This document shows positions 10,117 to 17,864 of a DNA stretch of 64,000 nucleotides, piece after piece. Origin of the DNA: a virus; the IMG/VR virus record IMGVR_UViG_3300022752_000057, positions 1-64,000 of that record; one strand, 5' to 3'. The notes under the pieces were generated by a model that was not told the DNA's origin, did no database searches, and saw only the letters and a list, made by a program, of their open reading frames with translations. Every line of letters starts with the position of its first letter. Position 1 is the stretch's first letter. The position numbers were made by a program, and so were the translations under genes.

Positions 10117-10290
10117 ATGACAACATTTAATGTTTATAAATCTCAAGATGATGGTAGTAGAACACTTCTTTATTCCACTGAAAATGAAGAAGATGCTAAA
10201 TCCGAAATGGATAAATTGGCACAAGAACTTATTAATGCAAACGATCCTTCAGTGATTTTCTATGAGGGAATAGATTATTTTGAGAAATAA
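10117..10290 (+). CDS. Small acidic hypothetical protein (57 aa)
   Basis: A short frame beginning MTTFNVYKSQDDGSRTLLYS and ending EGIDYFEK. It starts 21 bases after the fibre-accessory stop and ends one base before the next ATG, so it fits the tightly packed transcription unit. It is acidic, and its first half resembles a small beta-sheet domain. No family is recognised. Confidence 0.55.
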   Translation: MTTFNVYKSQDDGSRTLLYSTENEEDAKSEMDKLAQELINANDPSVIFYEGIDYFEK

Positions 10291-10291
10291 A

Positions 10292-10447
10292 ATGAAAACT
10301 TTTAAACAATTCCAAGAAGAGTGGAGTAATAAATATAAAAAGAGTATTGATTGCTCAAATCCGAAAGGTTTTTCTCAACGTGCTCATTGTGCAGCGAGAA
10401 GAAAAAGAGCAAAGGGTGAAGAAACTAAATCAAAACCAGTTGAGTAA
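10292..10447 (+). CDS. Small basic protein with capsid-targeting-like N-terminus (51 aa)
   Basis: A 51-residue basic protein beginning MKTFKQFQEEW. The first ten residues match the pattern of the T4 capsid-targeting sequence (MKTYQEF-type) that directs internal proteins into the prohead and is cut by the gp21 protease. The cut-site match (Q-E-E) is weaker than in its relatives at 44582 and 55947. The middle carries CSNPKGFSQRAHCAARRKR, a Cys/His/Arg-rich motif. The stop overlaps the ATG of the next gene (TAATG). It may be packaged in the head; this is inference. Confidence 0.6.
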   Translation: MKTFKQFQEEWSNKYKKSIDCSNPKGFSQRAHCAARRKRAKGEETKSKPVE

Positions 10448-13218
10448 TGCCACAGATCAAGACACATAAAACAGTTGAGCAAATTGCAAAGAAGCATCGT
10501 CTTGATGTGTCTTTTATACAAAAGCAACTTGAAATGGGCGAACCAATTGAGCATGAGCATACAAAAGATCATGACTTAGCAAAAGACATTGCACTGCAAC
10601 ATCTTGATGAAATTCCGGACTATTATACACGTCTGAAAAAAATGGAGGCAGATGCTAAAAAGCATCATAAAAAATTTAAAGATGTAAAAGAGGATGCAGA
10701 TGCTGGCGTAGATGATATGGATTCACCTTTTCATGCAGTACATTCTGTTCATGTCGATCATGACAAAAGATATTGCCCGAAATGCAAAAGGGTTGAAATG
10801 AGAAAAGAATGTAAATATGGTCCAATGTATTGGGACATGTTTTCTTTACCAAAAGAACTGAAAGAAGAAACAAAGTCTGGTGATGAAGGTCTTCATGATT
10901 GGTTTAATAAATCAAAGTCAAGTGATGGTAAAAAAGGATGGGTTCAGTTAGGTGGAAAGTGGGCAGGGAAACCATGTGCTCGTCAACCGGGACAAACTTC
11001 TACACCAAAATGTGGAAGTTCCGAAATGAAGAGATCACTTTCCAAAGATGAAGAAGAATCGGCAAGAAGAAGAAAAAATATTCAAGATCCAAATCAACCA
11101 CAAAAAACAGGTGCTGCCAAACCAACAAATGTAAGAACTGAGGACATGGATTTACAAGAAGTCAAAGACAAACCAAGTAAGGGTAGTGGTAAAAAAGACG
11201 CCTGTTACAATAAAGTAAAATCAAGATATGATGTTTGGCCAAGTGCTTATGCATGTGTTCCCGAAAAAACATCAAAATCTTTAACTAAAGAAGGATGGAA
11301 AGGTATTGATGAATTAAATATTGGAGATGATATATTAACTTATAATATTCAAAAAGATGAATTGGAATTTAAACCAATAATTAATTTACATAGATATAAA
11401 AATGTAAAAACAAATATTATCAAAAGTGGAAATAATGGATTTATTTTTGAGTCAACAGATAATCATAAATGGGTGGTAAAATTACCAGAAACTACTGGTA
11501 ATCGGATTTGTAAATATGAAAGGATAAATGATAAATCTTTAATTGAAACTAGTGAAATTTTATTAAATAAAAATAATAAACATTTAGTAGTATCAGCACC
11601 ATATTTTGGAGGGACTCCAACTAAAAGTGATAAAATTTTTAAATATGGTTCTAACTGGATTAAATATATTTTAGATATAACTCAGGAACAAAGACAATCG
11701 TGGTTATTCAGTGCTATTGTATATGATGGGAATCAACAAAAAATACAAAGATTGACAGAAAATGATGAGAATGTTAATGAGTTAGACTGGATGTATACTA
11801 GTTCTTGTGAAAACAAGCAAACTTTTGGACTTAAACAAAAAGATATTCAACACAGAGATGCATTCTTATTAGCAGCTTTTTTAAATTCGGGTTTGGTGAC
11901 TTGGAAAAAATCTCCAAATAAGAATATATATTCTTGTCATTATACAAGTAATAAAAGATTCAAAAATACATCCAACTTTAAATTAATTAAAGAAAATATT
12001 TCAGATGTTTGGTGTCCAGAAACAGAAAATGGTACTTGGGTTATGATGCAAGAAACTAATGGAAATGGCATTATAACTATAACTGGTAATTCTGGAGCAC
12101 TTGTTAAGTGTCGTAAAGTTGGTGCAGACAATTGGGGAACTAAATCGGAGGCGACCATGCACGAAGAAGAAAGATATTGCCCTTTGTGCAATAAAAGAGA
12201 AACAAGATCTGAGTGTTCCTATGGTGAAAAGGCATGGGATAAAGTTTCTGTAAAAGACCACGAATACTCAATGGTTCGTTCAGAACTTAAAACAATCATG
12301 AATGCAGCGAAAAGACTTAATGCAAAAGTAGGAAAGGGTGAAGGAAATCTTGAGGCATGGGTGCAGTCAAAAATTACTAAGGCAGCAGATTATATTGATA
12401 CAGCAGCTGATTATGTTACAAGTGGAGAGATGGAAGAGCAAAGATTAACAGATAAAATTATTGATGAAATTTTAAATGAAAAATGTTGGTCTGGTTATAA
12501 GAAAAAGGGAATGAAGACAATGTTTGGAAAAAGATATCCAAATTGTGTAAAAGCAGAAGATGTATCACTAGAAGATGCAGATGGAAATACTTTTGCAGAA
12601 GTCATTGATTTAATTAAACCAGATCCAATTCAGGGTACGGCATCACAACCAGAAAAAGTCGAAGAAATGGTGAGACTTCAGTCAGAAAATGGAAACGTTG
12701 TTGCAATTACATTATCTTGGAGAGGAAAGTATTATGCAATTCAGATGTTCTTTCCACAATCAAAACTTCCAAGTCGTCAAGAAATAGCAGCAGAAATTCA
12801 GAAGATTTATCCAGACTCAAGATTAGTTCATCATTCAGTATCTGAAATTCAACCAGGTCAACCAATTATTAGAGTTGGATATCAGGGAGGAAGTCCTGCA
12901 AAATTAGGACCAAATAAAAATTATGTAAAACCAATGGGAGAAGAAGTTGAGATTGATGAGGATTGGCAATCAGTTAATCGTAAGGATAAAACTGATGGAT
13001 TAAGTCAAGCAGCAGTAAATGCTTATCGTCGTGAGAATCCTGGTTCAAAACTCCAAACTGCAGTGACTGAAAAGAATCCATCAGGTAAAAGAGCAAAACG
13101 TCGTGCATCATTTTGCCGTAGAATGAAGGGAATGAAATCAAAACTGACTTCTGCAAAAACTTCAAGAGATCCAGATTCAAGAATTAACAAAGCACTTCGC
13201 CGTTGGAATTGTAGTTGA
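10447..13218 (+). CDS. Probable virion protein with zinc-ribbon repeats, interrupted by an intein
   Basis: A 923-residue precursor. Residues 270-548 are an intein, so the spliced product would be 644 residues. The host protein has two copies of a Cys-rich motif of the form RYCPxCxK...ExRxECxYG followed by WD (near residues 110-135 and 578-603), which look like paired zinc-binding knuckles. It also has a CWSGYKKKGMKTMFGKRYPNC motif. Its C-terminus is strongly basic (FCRRMKGMK, SRINKALRRWNCS) and resembles a small domain seen at the ends of several phage proteins (DUF6321-like, from memory). The splice junction would join PSAYA to SGALVKCRKVG. No catalytic residues are recognised. Between fibre genes and terminase, a structural or packaged role is plausible. 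Confidence 0.65.
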   Translation: MPQIKTHKTVEQIAKKHRLDVSFIQKQLEMGEPIEHEHTKDHDLAKDIALQHLDEIPDYYTRLKKMEADAKKHHKKFKDVKEDADAGVDDMDSPFHAVHSVHVDHDKRYCPKCKRVEMRKECKYGPMYWDMFSLPKELKEETKSGDEGLHDWFNKSKSSDGKKGWVQLGGKWAGKPCARQPGQTSTPKCGSSEMKRSLSKDEEESARRRKNIQDPNQPQKTGAAKPTNVRTEDMDLQEVKDKPSKGSGKKDACYNKVKSRYDVWPSAYACVPEKTSKSLTKEGWKGIDELNIGDDILTYNIQKDELEFKPIINLHRYKNVKTNIIKSGNNGFIFESTDNHKWVVKLPETTGNRICKYERINDKSLIETSEILLNKNNKHLVVSAPYFGGTPTKSDKIFKYGSNWIKYILDITQEQRQSWLFSAIVYDGNQQKIQRLTENDENVNELDWMYTSSCENKQTFGLKQKDIQHRDAFLLAAFLNSGLVTWKKSPNKNIYSCHYTSNKRFKNTSNFKLIKENISDVWCPETENGTWVMMQETNGNGIITITGNSGALVKCRKVGADNWGTKSEATMHEEERYCPLCNKRETRSECSYGEKAWDKVSVKDHEYSMVRSELKTIMNAAKRLNAKVGKGEGNLEAWVQSKITKAADYIDTAADYVTSGEMEEQRLTDKIIDEILNEKCWSGYKKKGMKTMFGKRYPNCVKAEDVSLEDADGNTFAEVIDLIKPDPIQGTASQPEKVEEMVRLQSENGNVVAITLSWRGKYYAIQMFFPQSKLPSRQEIAAEIQKIYPDSRLVHHSVSEIQPGQPIIRVGYQGGSPAKLGPNKNYVKPMGEEVEIDEDWQSVNRKDKTDGLSQAAVNAYRRENPGSKLQTAVTEKNPSGKRAKRRASFCRRMKGMKSKLTSAKTSRDPDSRINKALRRWNCS
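11254..12090 (+). mobile_element. Intein (279 aa) in the 10447 gene
   Basis: It begins with Cys (CVPEKTSKSLTKEGW), followed by IDELNIGDDILTYN, a typical intein block A. Block B has the TDNH (TxxH) motif. The C-terminal block reads ITITGN followed by Ser +1 of the extein. The residue before the terminal Asn is Gly instead of the usual His. Between the splicing halves, segments such as LFSAIVYDGN and LLAAFLNSG look like a diverged LAGLIDADG endonuclease. Base composition is even more AT-rich than the host gene. The boundaries place a continuous SAYA-SGALVKC extein at the junction. Confidence 0.85.
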
Positions 13219-13220
13219 TT

Positions 13221-13874
13221 ATGTCAAATGAACTTTCCGATCTTTTTAAGTTAGTTGCTGAAGAAAAAAGAAGAAAAAAAGAAGAATTGGAATCTTTGAT
13301 TGGAGATTCTTTTGAGAAACTTTTCATCGAACAACTTCAACCAAAAAAGAAAAAAGAGATTAAAAAAAATAAAGAAGAAATCAAAATAATCAAAGAAGAA
13401 GTAATTACTGAAGGTCTTCTTAATATTCCACCAGAAGAAAAAACTCCAGATCCATTAACTCCCCTAAATCAAAATTTTGTAACTTTAGATGATCTGAATA
13501 GACATTATAACTTATTCCTTTCTCGTATTCAACAACAACTATCAACATTAGGTGGTGGTGGAGAGACAAATTTGGCATATATGGATATGCCAGTTACTTA
13601 TGTAACATCATCTTCATATACAATAACTTCACGGGATTATTATATTGGTGTTAATTATGCTGGAGCAGTTACTATAACACTCCCAACACCAAGAAAGAAT
13701 GGAAAGGTATACATAGTAAAAGATGAACTTGGAGAAGCATCCAAGGGAACGAATAGATATATAACAATTCTCCCATCAGGATCCGATTTAATTGATGATG
13801 AGGATAGAGTAATTCTTGCATATGATTTTGGTTCACTTACTTTTGTTTATAGAAACGGTTGGAGGGTAGTTTAA
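13221..13874 (+). CDS. Structural protein with charged coiled-coil N-terminus
   Basis: A 217-residue protein from the ATG at 13221 (a TTG six bases earlier is the alternative, overlapping the upstream stop). Residues 1-75 are very rich in Lys and Glu and probably form a helix or coiled coil. Residues about 115-217 are Ser/Thr/Gly/Tyr-rich beta-type sequence with TITLPTPRKNGKVYIVKDE, typical of a C-terminal beta domain in cyanophage structural proteins. Stop and next start overlap (TAATG). It is probably a tail or neck accessory protein; no named family recognised. Confidence 0.65.
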   Translation: MSNELSDLFKLVAEEKRRKKEELESLIGDSFEKLFIEQLQPKKKKEIKKNKEEIKIIKEEVITEGLLNIPPEEKTPDPLTPLNQNFVTLDDLNRHYNLFLSRIQQQLSTLGGGGETNLAYMDMPVTYVTSSSYTITSRDYYIGVNYAGAVTITLPTPRKNGKVYIVKDELGEASKGTNRYITILPSGSDLIDDEDRVILAYDFGSLTFVYRNGWRVV

Positions 13875-15094
13875 TGTCTCATTTATATAAACCAAGTCAA
13901 GAACAATTTGATGCTTTTGGACGCTTAAGAACTTCAAGTCCATTAACACTTTTTGATTCTTCTCATAGATATAGAGATAATAATCTTTTTACCAGTTTGA
14001 TTGTAGGAACTGGTTCAACAGTTGGATTTGTAACGACTCAAGGTTTAGTAGATATAACTGTTGGTGTTGGAAGCACTGCATCAGTTATCAGAGAAACTAC
14101 AAAAGTATTTTCATATCAACCAGGAAAGTCATTGCAAATAATCAACACATTTGTAATGAATGCGCCAAAAACAAATCTTCGCCAAAGAGTTGGATACTTT
14201 GGTGCCGATAATGGAATTTATTTTGAGATTGATGGTTCTACTGTAAATTTTGTAGAAAGAAGTATTGTAAGTGGAACACTTACAGAAACTCATGCTCCAC
14301 AATCATCTTGGTTATATGATAAGATGGATGGAACAGGTCCTTCTGGATATACACTTGATCCATCTAAAGGACAAATTATGTGGACGGATATTGAGTGGTT
14401 GGGATTGGGAACAGTCAGAGTTGGATTTGTAATTGACGGTCAATTTATTCACTGTCATTCATTCCATCACGCAAATCTTATCCAATCAACTTATATTACA
14501 ACAGCAGCATTACCAATAAGATATGAGATTACAAACACTGGCGTTACAACCAGTGCAAGTACATTAAAACAAGTTTGTTCTACTGTATTGTCAGAAGGTG
14601 GTTATGAACTTCGTGGATTGCAACAAGCAGTTGGAACGGCAGTTACAAGCCCTGTAACTTTAGCAACAGTTGGGACAGATTATACTGTAATTTCACTTCG
14701 TTTAAAAGCATCACCAGATAGATTGGACGCAATTGTAATTTTGACTGCAGTTTCAATGTTAGGAACTACAAATAATGCAAACTATAACTGGAAAGTTGCG
14801 GCAAGTGGTATAACAAGTGGAGGAATTTGGGTAAGTGCAGGTTCTGATAGTGCTGTGGAATATAAGATTGATGGTGGAACTCATAGTGGTGGCAGAGTCC
14901 TTGCATCAGGATTTTTTAATTCATCTCAACAATCTTCAGTTCCAGTAGATATTCTAAAAGAAGCATTATTTAAATTTCAGTTAGAAAGAGATAGATTAAC
15001 TAACACACCTTATGAACTTACTTTGATATGTTCTGGTAGTACTATAAACGCACAACTTTTTGCATCAATGGATTGGGAAGAGATTAGTAGGTAA
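13874..15094 (+). CDS. Virion structural protein upstream of terminase
   Basis: A 406-residue protein beginning MSHLYKPSQEQFDAFGRLR. The ATG at 13874 overlaps the preceding stop and is preferred over in-frame codons upstream. The whole protein is beta-rich with many Gly/Thr/Ser residues, no membrane segment and no enzyme motif. The N-terminal FDAFGRLRTSSP motif is one I associate with cyanophage and other marine phage structural proteins of unknown place in the particle. It lies six bases before gene 17. Confidence 0.65.
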   Translation: MSHLYKPSQEQFDAFGRLRTSSPLTLFDSSHRYRDNNLFTSLIVGTGSTVGFVTTQGLVDITVGVGSTASVIRETTKVFSYQPGKSLQIINTFVMNAPKTNLRQRVGYFGADNGIYFEIDGSTVNFVERSIVSGTLTETHAPQSSWLYDKMDGTGPSGYTLDPSKGQIMWTDIEWLGLGTVRVGFVIDGQFIHCHSFHHANLIQSTYITTAALPIRYEITNTGVTTSASTLKQVCSTVLSEGGYELRGLQQAVGTAVTSPVTLATVGTDYTVISLRLKASPDRLDAIVILTAVSMLGTTNNANYNWKVAASGITSGGIWVSAGSDSAVEYKIDGGTHSGGRVLASGFFNSSQQSSVPVDILKEALFKFQLERDRLTNTPYELTLICSGSTINAQLFASMDWEEISR

Positions 15095-15100
15095 TTTACT

Positions 15101-16966
15101 ATGAGTGATGTATACCTTGGTAATCCGCTTTTAAAAAAAGCAAATACACAAATTGAATTTACTCAAGAACAAATACTTGAATTTGTCAAATGTAAGGATG
15201 ATCCTGTTTATTTTGCAAACAATTATGTCAAGATTGTAACTCTTGATCATGGACTGCAAACTTTTAAACCATATCATTTTCAAGAGAAATTAATTAATAA
15301 TTTCCACCAAAACAGATTTAATATCTGCAAGATGCCTCGTCAGACAGGCAAAGCTTTGTCATTAGATACACCAATTCCAACTCCAAATGGTTGGACAACT
15401 ATGGGAGATCTTAAAGTTGGCGATGACATTTTATCACCAACTGGAGATTCTGTTTCAGTTATAATGAAGACCGAAACAATGTATAATCATGATTGTTATA
15501 AAATATATTTTGATAATGGTGAAGAAATAATTGCCGATGCTGAGCATTTGTGGGAAGTGAATAGTTCGTATTGGAGAACTGGAAAAAAAGTTATAACTTC
15601 TAAGGATATATTTGACCAGTATCAATCAAAAATAAAAAATAAAAGGGGAAGAGGATTTCAAGGATCTTTATTTGTAGATAAATCAAAACCAATCAACTTT
15701 ATCAAAAATGTATTAAATATTGATCCATATCTTCTTGGTGTTTGGTTGGGTGATGGATATTCTTATGATGGAAGAATAATTGCACATAAAGACGATTACT
15801 ATTTCTATAAAGAAAAGTTTAATATAGAACATGAAAGAGAATCTAATAATTGTATTAGATTTAAAATTAAAAATTTACATTCCAAGTTAAAAGAGTATAA
15901 CTTAATTAAAAATAAACACATTCCACTAAAATATCTCCGTTCATCCTATGAAGACAGATTGGAACTTCTTCGTGGTTTAATGGATACTGATGGATCTGTT
16001 AGAAAAAACAGCAGATCATTTGAATTTTATCAAAAAAATTATGATTTAATCTTACAGGTTGTTGAGTTACTTTCTTCTCTTGGTATAAAATCAACTGTAA
16101 GACGAAAAGAAATTAAAGGAAATTTTTATTACACTGTATCTTTTTCAACTAAAGAAAGAGTATTTAATCTTCCAAGAAAGATTAAAAATATAAATTTAAA
16201 AAAGTCAGAAAGAAAGCAAGAAAGTAGACATTATATTCATAGAATAGAAAAAGTTGATAGTGTACCAGTTGCATGTATACAAGTTAATAGTGAAGATCAT
16301 TTATTTTTGTGTGGTAAAACTTTTATTCCTACACATAATTCAACAACTGTTGTTGCATTTCTTTTGCACTATGCAGTTTTTAACGATAATGTAAATATTG
16401 GTATTCTTGCAAACAAAGCAGCTACTGCAAGAGAACTTTTAGATAGATTGCAGACTGCATATGAGAATCTACCAAAGTGGATGCAGCAAGGTATTATTTC
16501 TTGGAATAAAGGTTCTTTAGAGTTAGAAAATGGATCAAAGATTTTAGCAGCATCCACATCAGCATCTGCTGTTCGTGGTATGTCTTTTAATATTTTGTTC
16601 TTGGATGAATTTGCATTCGTTCCAAATCATATTGCTGATTCTTTCTTCGCATCCGTTTATCCAACAATTACTTCAGGTAAACAAACTAAAGTTATTATAG
16701 TTTCCACTCCACATGGTATGAATCACTTCTACCGAATGTGGCATGATGCAGAAAAAGGAAAAAATGAATATGTTTATACTGATGTTCATTGGTCTGAAGT
16801 TCCTGGTAGAGATGATGAGTGGAAAAAGCAAACAATTGCAAACACATCTGAACAACAGTTTAAAGTTGAGTTTGAATGCTTGGGTGGAGAAACTTTAATA
16901 GAAATACAAGATGATAATGAAAGTATCAGTAAAATATCTATGGAAGATTTATATGATAGAATGTGA
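15101..16966 (+). CDS. 17: Terminase large subunit gp17, N-terminal part with internal intein and N-half of a split intein
   Basis: ATPase half of the DNA-packaging motor. The 621-residue polypeptide contains, in order: N-extein 1-84, ending in the P-loop MPRQTGK; a complete intein 85-413; the rest of the ATPase domain 414-592, restarting STTVVAFLL, with Walker B ILFLDEFAF near residue 500 and the coupling motif VIIVSTPHG; and a 29-residue N-terminal half-intein 593-621 starting CLGGETLIE. The stop at 16964 is therefore not the end of the terminase: the nuclease half lies at 17556-18719. Two excisions (one in cis, one in trans) are needed to make a functional protein of about 547 residues, a normal size for cyanophage gp17. 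Confidence 0.92.
   Translation: MSDVYLGNPLLKKANTQIEFTQEQILEFVKCKDDPVYFANNYVKIVTLDHGLQTFKPYHFQEKLINNFHQNRFNICKMPRQTGKALSLDTPIPTPNGWTTMGDLKVGDDILSPTGDSVSVIMKTETMYNHDCYKIYFDNGEEIIADAEHLWEVNSSYWRTGKKVITSKDIFDQYQSKIKNKRGRGFQGSLFVDKSKPINFIKNVLNIDPYLLGVWLGDGYSYDGRIIAHKDDYYFYKEKFNIEHERESNNCIRFKIKNLHSKLKEYNLIKNKHIPLKYLRSSYEDRLELLRGLMDTDGSVRKNSRSFEFYQKNYDLILQVVELLSSLGIKSTVRRKEIKGNFYYTVSFSTKERVFNLPRKIKNINLKKSERKQESRHYIHRIEKVDSVPVACIQVNSEDHLFLCGKTFIPTHNSTTVVAFLLHYAVFNDNVNIGILANKAATARELLDRLQTAYENLPKWMQQGIISWNKGSLELENGSKILAASTSASAVRGMSFNILFLDEFAFVPNHIADSFFASVYPTITSGKQTKVIIVSTPHGMNHFYRMWHDAEKGKNEYVYTDVHWSEVPGRDDEWKKQTIANTSEQQFKVEFECLGGETLIEIQDDNESISKISMEDLYDRM
15353..16339 (+). mobile_element. Class-3-like LAGLIDADG intein in the gp17 P-loop
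   Basis: 329 codons inserted between Lys and Ser-Thr of the Walker A motif (RQTGK / STTVV). The first residue is Ala rather than Cys or Ser (ALSLDTPIPTPNGW). The class 3 signature Trp-Cys-Thr can be read: Trp in block B (AEHLWEV), Cys in block F (VPVACIQV) and Thr in block G (IPTHN). Two dodecapeptides, LLGVWLGDGY and LLRGLMDTDGS, identify a LAGLIDADG homing endonuclease domain. It ends His-Asn with Ser +1. The class assignment follows the published Trp-Cys-Thr rule and would need splicing tests. Confidence 0.88.
16877..16963 (+). mobile_element. N-half of split terminase intein (29 aa)
   Basis: Begins with the nucleophile Cys after VEFE and runs only 29 residues (block A, CLGGETLIEI) to the stop. 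A very short N-half paired with a roughly 100-residue C-half matches the atypically split AceL-TerL intein described from a viral metagenome, also in a terminase. Confidence 0.85.
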
Positions 16967-16976
16967 ATTTCTTGGA
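16959..16976 (+). repeat. Relic copy of the terminase extein junction in a shifted frame
   Basis: In the +1 frame, overlapping the stop of the N-half gene, the sequence reads GAA TGT GAA TTT CTT GGA = ECEFLG. This is exactly the peptide of the uninterrupted terminase at this site (E from 16874-16876 plus CEFLG at 17865). It looks like a duplicated target site left by the insertion. Confidence 0.6.
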
Positions 16977-16977
16977 T

Positions 16978-16985
16978 TATAAATA
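16978..16985 (+). promoter_or_regulatory. T4-type late promoter for the GIY-YIG gene
   Basis: A perfect TATAAATA octamer, 8 bases before the endonuclease ATG at 16994. It gives the endonuclease gene its own late promoter inside the broken terminase gene. The short distance leaves a very short leader. Confidence 0.55.
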
Positions 16986-16993
16986 GTAATAAA

Positions 16994-17563
16994 ATGTATT
17001 ATATCTATTTTCTTAAAGATTTAAATAACAAAGTTCAGTATATTGGACAAACTCAAAATCCAGATACTAGAAGAAGAGAACATAAAAGAAATAAACCACC
17101 ACATACTTTTGAATTGATAGAGCAACTTCAAGTTTCATTGGAAGCAAAAAATTTGGAAATCGAATACATAAAAAAATATGATACTTATAAAAATGGATGG
17201 AATAAATCTCCAGGAGGAGAAGGATTTGAAAACTATGATAGAAGTGGTATTGGTGGCGTAAAGAAAGGGAATATACCTTGGAATAAAGATGTTAAGCATT
17301 GTTTTTCCGAAGAAACAATCAATAAAATGAAATCTGCGAGAAAAGGTAGAGTTTTTAGTAGAAAAATAACTGATGATCAAATTAAAGAAATAAGAGATTT
17401 ATATGAAAAAAGTCCTCATTTGAATGATGTTGGTTTAATAATGAAAAATGGCAAAAAAATGTCATATATACAATCATTTTGTAAAGAATATTGCAGTAAA
17501 TATAATATAACTCCACAAGGAATGAAAAGAATTATTTTGAGAGAGTGTTGGAAAAATGTTTAA
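16994..17563 (+). CDS. GIY-YIG homing endonuclease between the split intein halves
   Basis: 189 residues. The first 30 residues carry the GIY-YIG module: YIYFL, then VQYIGQTQNPDTRRREHKR with the catalytic Arg and the conserved Gly-x-Thr. The middle has SEETINKMKSARKGR, a NUMOD3-like DNA-binding motif, followed by a Lys-rich C-terminal region with a possible helix-turn-helix. It starts 27 bases after the N-half stop, and its end overlaps the ATG of the C-half gene by 8 bases, so translation of the C-half may be coupled to it. A free-standing endonuclease here would cut intein-less or uninterrupted gene 17 in co-infecting phages and spread the whole cassette. Fusion to the intein is excluded by the stops. 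Confidence 0.88.
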   Translation: MYYIYFLKDLNNKVQYIGQTQNPDTRRREHKRNKPPHTFELIEQLQVSLEAKNLEIEYIKKYDTYKNGWNKSPGGEGFENYDRSGIGGVKKGNIPWNKDVKHCFSEETINKMKSARKGRVFSRKITDDQIKEIRDLYEKSPHLNDVGLIMKNGKKMSYIQSFCKEYCSKYNITPQGMKRIILRECWKNV

Positions 17564-17864
17564 ACTTAATAAAAAATTTCAAGTAAAAACTCCAACGGGG
17601 TTTAAATATTTTTCAGGAATTCAAAAAGTCTATAAACCATTTTATCATCAAATAATTTTTGATGATGGTACTGAAATAAAGTGTTCGGATAAACATGCTT
17701 TTGGGGCAGAAAAAATAAGAGCAGATTCAATAAAAGTAGATGATATTATACAAGGAAAAAAAGTTGTATATAATGAAATTGTAGAAAAAGGAATATATCT
17801 TTATGATCTACTTGATGTTGGAGAAGATAATCTTTACTATTCAAACAATCTTATCTCACACAAT
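17556..17864 (+). mobile_element. C-half of split terminase intein (103 aa)
   Basis: Begins MFKLNKKFQVKTPTGFKYF and ends NLISHN with Cys +1 of the extein. Block B reads CSDKH, so Cys stands where Thr is usual. Block F has LYDLLDV and the penultimate His is present. Length and sequence feel closely match the 104-residue C-half of AceL-TerL (from memory). Confidence 0.85.

Noticed and set aside
16959-16981. Programmed frameshift extending the gp17 N-half
   Set aside because: The +1 frame reads ECEFLGL and then stops; it cannot reach the nuclease domain, so a frameshift gains nothing. A relic is the better explanation.
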